Source of the DNA: Bradyrhizobium huanghuaihaiense
GTDB lineage: Bacteria > Pseudomonadota > Alphaproteobacteria > Rhizobiales > Xanthobacteraceae
DNA: 64,000 bases
Direction: 5' to 3'
NCBI RefSeq assembly: GCF_007830635.1
Contig: NZ_VLLA01000025.1
Coordinates: 53,450 to 117,449 of the forward strand
The notes beneath the pieces are model-generated. The model worked only from the letters and a program-made list of their open reading frames with translations, was not told the DNA's origin and made no database searches. The position numbers and the translations under genes were made by a program. Below are positions 37,801 through 44,100 of the stretch, in pieces (positions within the stretch are counted from its first letter, which is position 1; each line of letters opens with the position of its first letter).

Positions 37801-38167
37801 CATTCTCGATCTCGGCGCCTTTGAGGACGGGGTTGCCGCCGTGCTGGAGATGCATCTGCCCTGTCAAGCACTGTCCGACCCGAGCATTGTCGCAGCACTG
37901 GGGGATCTCGATGGCAACGCCATGGCAAGGCTCCGCGTCTGCTCGCTATTGCTGCGGCAGCCACCTGACGACGGAGAGCGCAAGTCGATCATGGATGCGA
38001 TCAATCAACTCGCGTCTGATCCGCAAGAGGACAAGGCCGGCCTAGTGAAATTTGTGGACCGCTGCCTTGCCGACCAGATTTTCGGCAGTGGGCGATCGCC
38101 GCGCGTGAAAGTCTACCGCGGCACAGCCGTACCGTTGTTTGATCCAATCGCAAGAGCAGGGGCGTAG
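25841..38167 (+). CDS. Giant protein 1, about 4,110 aa, unknown family
   Basis: A single intact frame of over 12.3 kb without stop or shift, in contrast to the many broken genes nearby. The ATG at 25841 is taken; TTG at 25817 and ATG at 25862 are alternatives and none has a strong ribosome site. No signal peptide. Landmarks by residue (counted from 25817): an Ala-rich helix about 93-125; a Trp/Pro-rich segment about 218-265 (LRWPKIPWPQLSWPALDLSG); a helical stretch about 440-530; long beta-rich repeats about 530-1580 (LTLGIRFGGAASIEGTAMTV, FGFGYRFTLAAFN, alternating strands about 1490-1560); a Pro/Ala linker about 1600-1670; an Fn3-like stretch about 1963-2115 (IRLDW, HYRIERV, LRYVVVPVDTAG); then more beta and mixed domains to the end. 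Few Cys. It ends two bases before giant 2 starts, so both are co-translated. No function can be read. Confidence 0.85.
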   Translation: MPTPGAWMAASIIFFSGATNALTIAGLTPNDPFKVEEILVTTPQGSGRIKINPFVIPSHASQTPGHPLESILIEDADVALDPWKLKSWSQIQKDIKSLRDSAAFALAAAAEAERDTLRQALQGVSIDLAAAGFFGISGIPFAAAGAFEAHLGIDIAAFDPGQDDTPLLTATLTGTGQISVPNQITRADVRFEVSLTRNEVVDLLPSISLHPLPQFPALHLRWPKIPWPQLSWPALDLSGLINLFKFDLPIPKLDLGKWPISIRWATAPKPTLAINAQKQLEITTSPAQRGDGTLIYESAGHTTDIAAINGFGITLDAAGTLSLAGKVIPTGVPPIDLPATTIEKPDALPFKIELAASELSLAMPPVDLSNPTAVGVTATLNMPRILVRAKNDPALLIAVHAAYSQTFDTLTGNSSGQLTALEIVEPYPVKLVALAAQEAADLAQALVRFVSALHVQGPNVPDLSNVLKVLERFADMMAAAVRWLAQQAGSAASSLLGVAEAVAEVLAKLMRMLWDAIKALGTSGPGIAIVVEVRLDARSYALRQIVITPAWVNAPGGNFSGQELGLSIDIPLDWQPMLLVELDGSPSVALMAVPPVGSLATLGTDLWLSRDAGVEAVRDTDPDGKRADKRLIQATAKFNTTTAIAVIRLSGGKAQFMQACKATVQATPIMPPAGTSLPAGLMVARMTGAITYSPLDWASVDVNIEAQTDRLLPFLQSSKQSTPKFVDALGQYIQVTAKKSAVPVGNGAFDLPISVTLKIKDANVDFDLNVHIDLTNFSVRLSGGDKVRIFGEASKSDFSLLGLNGNIVLNAPRSADWPAGKFPFFGLDFSSGDVRLSLAPEARLDLAYGQVASGGRGIVFHVDELGMSRSGLDLAAKVDRDTPVQLAGVDMPFRFDGGGLSIKNSEIQAFSIKGSGQLPPELVGEANATISISMGRGSDGSLIVQSAEAKLDKANDPIVCHATRFVLTITALGLEFQNFTGNGAGYHFYFTLTGTAVFQPREGEFTDGLLKYLGSITITLDKAPLARDSSMLLRAIKFQVAVVPAKRFNFFNLFNFELRGIGFHPASPAFGGKPALSISGQVNFVEAGDIVSPRIDFHELWIAPPKAGQSLPQIRFDGLTLGIRFGGAASIEGTAMTVDDTLPSLYSPGALPKDVTVHGFLASGKLTIKGWGAMSAAMGFLELRKPGGDLRQAFFLYGEADDLSIEIPTPVGPIYLREVGFGFGYRFTLAAFNRADQVTNVKDLIKVLDDISKYQGNLASVKSWEPEAEGNRVTLALRGLITIESASEETEYNADGEKELPNPILFDIVAALRSDFTFFLNARVWIARNYADWHDSSVNDGWRNNPTLRGYVYLSVPRKEFLGRLIADGTGDVEGTHPKLPAPLVKAMKNIRWSATTYIRPGLFHQEFGWPYELGFTFEERQSGGSFQIVCEGGLINRIEDGSMLYGIAFRARGYAQFGGQVGGRSFGASVAARADFAIDAKFIAYISVKRFSETLFYGSIAFDISLSLQVRVWLEFSVGFTDIHLEVGFSISLTISIALEAAATPNSIAARGAASVAVGAFGRHIRLGIGFAINPGRLDEARARVERFMQLGLTVAMPDAEKGIAPPAPELPRGPSAADADQAANDALDKHDAVTAPAPGAAPTAQGRPLQPTAYWAMLFPVAGDQGTGDDERFVMVFVPRDHTETGLDTNKLPTSRDGQSFSSFYPPPTIFESGGGVYPTALRISTRTKADGTPLMTPVDLFRLDAESGKQPIQFGTPPATPVPLTYNLDWKIAVSGGEALPMGRFLSQCFIRQPNAAGAADLNEPLNTHIKADRERLPDNRESAAQVLTEAGRDQINLGIEYRAANDIEERRSAAIASLCDSAARLAAGADASWQAGAAEVGLDIRTMGIAFVVKRGDIDKLFERASADDLPRVANFNVDSAVSSIVPLDGNVHLFNPPERMFRERAPRLADPVIEATASGIRLDWDLEPAFGASTGVWNDPEFNLKHYRIERVVTTPDSVDSQYKPMRITTKAAGPMRLVRDPVTANFVWRFVRPNAQFVDDLSDLPDELRRLLLPPSNIPASKPGGPPANIPNPPPNVLRYVVVPVDTAGTDGPPTPLVLQTEAVKPARKSVSRAVLHFEYRGSKDQVIADVTSTASFIPTFTLGIDDAADHPAADPKKRNDLKSPRSYVVRVRNELAVPIGLYGSDAVSDARARPSAADFAIKRPTDRDFVITLTDGVLPGPDAGKVKEPSFDDPTGVVAAALPPKPGYMIDNLDGFREAIGAKRTARNRLDSGPIGVRFAIQPKLDLGLKGVEPPWCPMDATILIDLTGVATKDNLPAVAAPVEVFEHPVKIESAPLLSEDLDGDAGRVTILHPDKDATLAQLLGWNDGSTGTPPVRRMRDAARRVATKVRWNARPAASDTLAADHSAKRSALYFGGYDIFELDVAGEAEGATSAPAALSLRYPFSNSTVDANPGTALRIHTVDGTMDAIYVGGDLAALDRLDDSGDAAKGQIRLVQIDNLANALTFDLKLCVRARGYRKLIVEPVRGKPPFANGKILALIFTRDPPAGHLARVQGLPPSLARLDPAEIIDFAKLEAHYPSETSRLLASSSIRQGAWYSPAESFLVWPERILRRSLAINVDEPLLTELLSNGRPERIAVALKISDQLSGEVRRLLADGAEEILHPEGLKAQWTAAVLRELFQNLVWNANAPDIRAAFEANPAPFRNARITVRALKPGATGAPDIVLGSTDWQIDLDPPVHPVLADVIDWARYQTAPRLRLRYPQLDLAKPAIEAIETWLSDPATNIGPSVQFSIADWSGLVPALGFQLGQDFQFPPAGQITELRLEVPKGKTAASRTDIVNQIMTAISRLALRLDGVQVAALGAQQAAAKLVINLGATPGTPGPGPQPFKIAAQTRPGPRYRRYEPVLEQSPKIGAKEVAGWFDETPVQRDPYGWSIMRSLGLAAGLKLYDTEARDYVPPADALEILRTAFDEILRRYPLTDFGSPFVDIVTHAGGTMSLASFDGGMSGVAANEVAALLDDKALSLVQISLRPTVDRFAGAWVDSGDERGGSRQPIDKVVAYFAIKSAFPDRTDKAKIQIDLNGLNPAQGLVAIAEVIDLSSGLAKPPIVTLIAKADTGDAVKTLREAMLDGAGEQQTLEIDASKLKKGDIAALARVTVNLADAAAVFGQPTGAAWVTGADIEQVASPDDCKVQPFGRFPEMTARRYSALAGPGGHKSLLDAIKRFRSYALRRLPDGWPNATDEPTVVARIPEWTRRFIEHGPASRPERTKMPLFAIAEVTRPDPWRVGVAGDGTMEVLFTHDDRKRRLKRYAVRPYGRYEAFTDALTHATDPDVPPKPPRLGGAWVDVLADSTDAQQKFENNWSQRFFDVVIPRSEPLAPPVLVDARRIEILPPTAATDPAPRKVLEFLYSRHPEEVLSEANVTVEGALSFETVSFGFWREFPMQSWANDLQANIDTTEAFGGWDHRPAPFKLIDSSDEFGGLAQLPPPQGKTDFVPGRYTDGWRGALALRTEALPFFFRTHVAAFASAGVVVSEPVVATIEEGHYELALPWRPSVPPKPGDINAPTPPPDWCVKRLNNPDRVWVTFRLPLARLFDSMPQDSRKVWLQANNIPDVFMLPDPVARYEIGVVATDDAGLSAASAELDIIGQQRPVIPVPGQPAAASGYRMNLVGPLFDPSSPTSPPVEPPAVNGICWKLYPSVLVKGDATLPSEKFAPSIATTDPTSGGGDPLRKFVLAPEDFGAAGIWPVVAPTTTLTFEVHVPAVNTGWPAFTAAVAAWRDVYQDYRAIVKAKDIWEFLDLWARTNWPPPADQPRQFTTAAFAAGLPWPSTLPADVSTTQTGGWTWPTLASSAGGITQRQSVRALIPRTGYNAADFKTMISGPICAEMRRVVAARKEAKSRFANYSPLNTVLPADPAVLPASGSIAKAAYRLATTKTLPSSVDVIVAIPITVDTRAAGTYAKINALILAVEARDFTATAILDLGAFEDGVAAVLEMHLPCQALSDPSIVAALGDLDGNAMARLRVCSLLLRQPPDDGERKSIMDAINQLASDPQEDKAGLVKFVDRCLADQIFGSGRSPRVKVYRGTAVPLFDPIARAGA

Positions 38168-38169
38168 CG

Positions 38170-41100
38170 ATGGCTGGTCGCATGACCGCATTTCGCCGGG
38201 TAGGCATCGACGGGCCTGACTATGGCAGCAACGGAGCGCTGTGGCAGGCCTGGCTCGATCTCGGCTCGCAACCCAAAGCGGCCGACCAACCGCCGCGAAA
38301 TAGTTCGATCCGAGTGATCTTGCAGGCCGCGCGCGCCGATCAGGTACCCATCCAGGATCAGGCCGACGTCCTGTTCCAGGAACCGATGTTGCTGGCGATG
38401 GCGGCAACAACCGTCGACTTCCGCAACGACCCTGGCTCGGCGCCTTCTATCACGATCGGAAGAGCGCAATTCACGCCGCTCGCCCTCGCCGATTTGTCGC
38501 CGTTGCCGGCGGCGGCCGGCGTGGCTGGACCGCCGCCCCGCCCTTCCCGCTATTCGGATTTGAGGGTGGCGCCGAAAACCGCATGGCCGCCGCGGCCGGA
38601 CGGATTCGTCAAGATCGACAACGTATTCGAACTTGCCGCGCCTCAGCTTCGCGCTACACGCGGCCGGATTCCCGTCGCCTGCGCGCTGGATGCCGAACCG
38701 AAACCTAGCGTCGGCTACGCGCTGACCAAACAGCTGTCAATCGAATGGGCGACGCCTGGCGACTACATTCGAATCTTCGGCGGGCTGTTCATCCGGCGGC
38801 GGAAAACCGCAAAGCCCATCCCCGGCCATACCAAGGTCTCGGATGCCATCACCTTCGATCTTACGCCAGACGGAGTCGAATTCGACGTCCTCGCCCCCAA
38901 TCCGTTCGGAACCAGCAATGGTGACCGATTGCCGTTGCGCCTTCGTCTGGTTCCGGTGGAAATCGGCAACGGACTGACCGGCCTGCAACTGGACCTGATC
39001 GATCCAGTTTCGGATTCGGCATCGTTGATCAAATTGAAAGCCGGCCTGAACTGGATGTCGCGCGACCTCACCGATCGAGGCGGCTGCATCTCGCTGCAGG
39101 TCGATACTTCCGCCCTTCCACCGCTGGCCTGGCCGCTTCAGGTCAAAGGTGAACCGGCTGCGCCGGTCTGGGTGTGCGACAATCCGGCTGCTGTGCCCGG
39201 CGCGGATCTGATTCCGTCAATCCGCATGCTTGAAGACGCGGTGGCCGCTCGGCTGCTGACGCGCGAGGACTATGGCGGCGGCGAACCCGGCGTCGCCGAG
39301 CTTACCGGTCACAGGGCCACCCTATCCGCACGCAGGGGGACCGATCCTGTTGTCCTGACCATCACATCGCAAGCCGAACGTCCGGCCGCGCTGGAAGAAG
39401 CTGCCACGGCATCGCCCACTATCCTGCTGACATGGAGCGAGGCCGCCAAGCCGCCGTTCAATCCGGACAAGATAGAGGTCAAGCCGTTTTCGGGAATTGT
39501 CGACGCCTCTCCGCTCGCGGCGCGTCTCGGCGAGGTCTGGGCGGTATCCGGCGCCATCGCCAGCGGGACGCGGCCGCCCTATGCTTTCATTGCGCTCGAA
39601 CGCGGCTGGGTTCAGATGCCGCTTCCCCCCGCGCCGAAGCCCGATGATCCACCGCCGGTCAAGCTGCTCGCCGCAGGCTCAGCGTTCCGCGGCTTCCTTC
39701 GGGTTGCGGTCGATGCCGGCGGCTCCACCGCACGTGCCGACGATCCGACGCTGCCGGGTCTGGAAATCGTCGGCGCGCAAAGCGTCAACGCCACCGTGAT
39801 CTGGAAGAAGCCGCTCGACACCGCTCTGCCGCGCAGCATCGCCGTTGCGGTAAATGCTGCGGCCGGAACGCTTGAAGGCGTATTGTGGGCGGGCGAGGCC
39901 AGTCCTTCGCCGACCGAAATCTTGCCGCCGCTGGACGCCGGTCCGGCTTCCCTGACCAGCGCTCCAATTGCATTCGGTGTCAGCGGTCCGACAAACTGGC
40001 AAGTCCAGGTGGCCGGCTTCCGTGAAAAAGGCGTTGGGTCGATCAGCTTTAGGCTGCCGCTGTTCCCGTCTGCTGTGGATCCCCTGCTGGTCTGGCAGCC
40101 GCATCAGACCCTTGCGCTGGTCTCATCGGTATCGATGACCAGAACTGCCGAAAGCGCCAAGCGGCCCTCGGCAACACGCGAGCTGGTCCCTGCCGAAGTG
40201 ATCGGCAGCCCGACCACACCGTTGACATTGACTTTCGCCACCGACACCGACGGCAACGCGCTACGGCTGCCGTACATCGATACACTGCCGTTGAATACGA
40301 CGGCCTATGGCGACGGCCGCTGGCGCTGGCCTTGGCCACCGCAGCGGGCCGTGGCGCCCGGGCCGTATCCGTCATCTCCCGAAGAAAGCGCGGGCGTGGC
40401 GCTGGCTTCGCTGACATTGCCGGGCATCGAGTTCACGCCTTCGGCGGATGCAGCCACGCCTGTGTCGAGCAGCCAGATGCGGGTGTCACTCCGCTACGAC
40501 TTGCCGGTGCTCGACGAGCTGTTCGCAGATTCCAAGGCGCCGGAGCCGAAGGTGCCGATTTCCGGTGACGCGAAATCGCAAGCCGGATCGTCCGATGCGG
40601 CGCCCGAGAGCCCGAAAAGGATCGACACACCGCCAACGGCACTCGATCTGGCGCGGCTATCCGGCGTGTGGTTCGAAAACGCACGACGATTGGCGCGCGC
40701 ACGGACCGAAGGCGATCGCGTCGTGCTTCGTGAATTGCAAGATCAAGACCACAAGCCCGTTGTTGAACTTTGGCATCGGTTAAGCGGCGTAACCGATGGC
40801 ATCGTTCGCGGTATCGCAGAGCCGTATGTCTGGAAGCCGCCGACATTCGGTTTCAGTGCTCTGCCTCCGGCACCAAACGTTGACGTCCATCTCGGCGCTT
40901 ATATCCTTGGTAACACTTGGCAGTATGGACCCGCGGCGCTGGCTGGCCTGCCCGACACTAACTTCACAATTCCCACGACCGGCAATGAACTGAAGCCCTC
41001 GACGGCGCCCGGTCCCGGCCAGATCGAGGTGAAGGGCTTCGCAGCATCTTCTTTCCCCGTCGCCTTCACGTCACCCGGTTCAGCGACGCCCGTGACCCAG

Positions 41101-44100
41101 CCCAACCATCTGCAAGACGCGCGTGGCTTGTCGCTCGCGTTGGTTCCGGATCTGACTTCGCCTCTTCAAACTAGCCGGACCGCGGCGCTGCGTGCGGCGC
41201 CCGACGACCTGGCCCTGGTGCTGGCAACGTTGCGCAAGCCGGTCAAAGTCATGGTCGGTGACGTCGGTTGCAGTTTCTGGTTCCGTGACCTGCCGCTCAA
41301 GACGGACGCCGGCCAGCTGACCTTCGATACCTCCGGTGGTCTTGAAACCGGACTCGGGCCCGATCCCGCCGCCATCAATCGCAACCGGGTCACACGCACG
41401 GTGTACGAATGGGGTTTCTTCGGTCCGCAAGAAGAGAGACCGCCGGGGGGGAAATCGTGGAACCAGAAAAAACCAAAGCGCGGTCGGTTTGAGTTCGACT
41501 TGGCTGGTCCTTTGTCCGCCCGACCGTTACGTCTGCTCAGTGTTGACATCGCTTCCGCTGGCGGTGTGCTGCAGTTCGAATTGCTGGCTTCCGTGCAATA
41601 CAAGTCGCCTCCTTCCGACGACAATGACACCGCGCCGTTCGCCGCCGAAGCGATCTATGCGACCGGCAATCTTGTGCGGCTGACGTTTGGGCCCGGATCG
41701 ATGCCGGACGGTAGTCTCGCCCTGACCAAGATGATTCGGATCGAAATCAAGGATCCTTCGGATCCGACCATGGTCTCCGACCCGTTCGTTCCGCCGTCCA
41801 AGGTTGATCCAAAACCCGGCGACAAACCGAAGTCGGTTTCTCTGGTGTCGGATGTTGAGGTACATCACGGGCCCAATCAGGCTGCCTCGAAGACCTCGAA
41901 AACACGCTTGAGCCTCGATTTCCATTTCACCCGGGACGTCCAGAACAGTAAACCCGACATCGCGTCCGCCAACCTTCGTGTGCGTCTGTTCGGACAGGAC
42001 TGCAATCTCGACACCACTGATGCGGGCTTCAATCCGCCCGGATTGACCGCGTCATTCAGCGCTTCGCCGGTAGAAGGCATCCTGAACCTCAAGAAGATGG
42101 AACTGATCTGGCCGGAGCGCGGCGGTCCGATGCTTTATCTCGCCGACGGCGACCTCACCGTTCCGCTACGCAACGCGAATAGCCCGCCAGTTTTCAAGCG
42201 CAACTTTACCAACGGTACGCTGCAATGGCTTGGCCTCGGATCTCGCCCCGCCGATGGGGCGGAATCGATCGATCACGAAACCGGGGTGGTCACGATCGAA
42301 GTCAAGGACAAGATCGCCGGCCCGGTCGACGGGCAGCAACCTCCGATGCTTTTCCGCGGCTTCCATCTGCCGGCCGGGACGTTGCAGGGGGTGGTGGCCG
42401 TCGTATTCCCGAAAGGACATGCCGTCGAAGGCCAGAAATGGCCGACATGGCCAACCCCTGCGCTCGGCTCGGCCTTGGTCGAATTCGCGTTTGACGCCGA
42501 TACGTCGACATCGCCGCAACGGATCACCGCCATCCGGCATCGTCACAGCGGCGCCGCGGCAGTTGACGGCAACCCGGTGCGCTGGACCTCGCGGTTGTTG
42601 TTCGACGCCGCATTTGCGGCGCCGGGCCTCGACATCAGTTCGGTTTCGTGGCCCGTCGGCTACGCGACGCCGAGCCGCGTCACGTTCGATCCCGATTCCT
42701 CCGTGCCGGGGGACTGGCCGGCAACGCTGACCATGCGTGGCAGCGGCGACCCGCTTGCAAAGCTGATGCTCGCGCACAAGGTACAACCGCGGCTTTGCGC
42801 ACATGAATTGCCGACGGACATCCTTGTTGCCAACGGGAACGCCGTGCTCCTTGGCAGGTCGTGGTCGTTCCGAGCTGTCGTCGATCACACATTGACACCC
42901 GTGAAGGGAGCGTGGCCGGGTGCGCCAGCCACGCTGGCGAACACTCCGCTGATATGGACGTCAATCGATGAAGTCATTATGTTCGACATGCACGGGCTCA
43001 TTGCGGCGGCAAATCTGCAGCCGGATCCGGCGCGAGATCGATACGCATTCCTCGCGCGCTACAAGGACTCCGCGCTGGACGCCGATGTCCGCATAGCCGG
43101 CGTGGTTCGCCGCGCGCTTGCTGATGCAGGCTTCCCCGTTGAATATGTCATGCAGGCGCTGAAAGGGACCGTCGCACCGGACTCGCTCGTTCTCACCGGC
43201 GCTGCACTGACCGAAGTCGTGACGTCGCTGGAAACGCCGAACCGAGGCGTCGTGCTTGTCCCCCAATGGATCCTGCCATGGTCGCCCCTGTCCAGTTCTC
43301 CGGGGGGAGACGCGAACGGCGAGGCCGCCCTTGGTGCGCTGAAAGCCTGTCCGCAAACCCACACCGACAACGGCGATCGCGTTTACAATATTGCTCTGTA
43401 TGACGCGACAGCCGGCACGCCACGGTCGCTGGAGGGACCGCCGCCCAGTTCGTGTGCGGTTCAGGACGGAACGCAAAGTCTGCTTGAAACACTGATGTCT
43501 TCCATCGTGGGCGGCGGCAAGGCCCGCGCGATGGTCGCCGTCGATCAGGCCATGCTAGTGCCAAAGACCGCGGCCGTTCCCCCGCTGTCCCGGCCGCTTT
43601 TCCCGCGCACGCTGCTGGCGTTGAGTGCGGTGGCGGAAGCCTACGGCAAGGCGCTGAGCAGCAATCCCGTGCCACCATTTGTCCGGCGGATCAGTTGCTT
43701 GACGGCACGGGAGGTACCCCTTGACGGTGTCCGTGCTTCTGGCGAGGTCAGGTTTACGGTGACGGCATGGCCCCCGAATTCGCCGCCCCTCGATCCTGCC
43801 GCGCCGGCGGTGACACTTATCGTGACCGACGCAGCATCGGTGCAAAATGACTTTCTTCCCGCCGCGCTTGCCGCCACGCTGGTCGATTCCGCCAGCAACC
43901 AGGTGGTCCTTGACGGCAAGCAACGCGCCGATGCGTCGATGCGCGCATTCGGGTTGAGCGCGAATCCGCGGGTTCTGATACTCGCCAGCGTCGACAGCAG
44001 CTACTTGACGATTCACGATCCTAAATCGTCTCGCGATCCGGATTCGCCGTCGCGGATTCCGCCACCGCACGTTTCGTGGCTGGTTACGCAGCCCGCGATG

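Noticed and set aside
36392..37867. Long minus-strand frame of 491 codons inside giant 1
   Set aside because: It is antisense to an intact coding frame in GC-rich DNA, with no motif; typical shadow frame. The same applies to 26518-27723 (+) and 43555-44658 (-).
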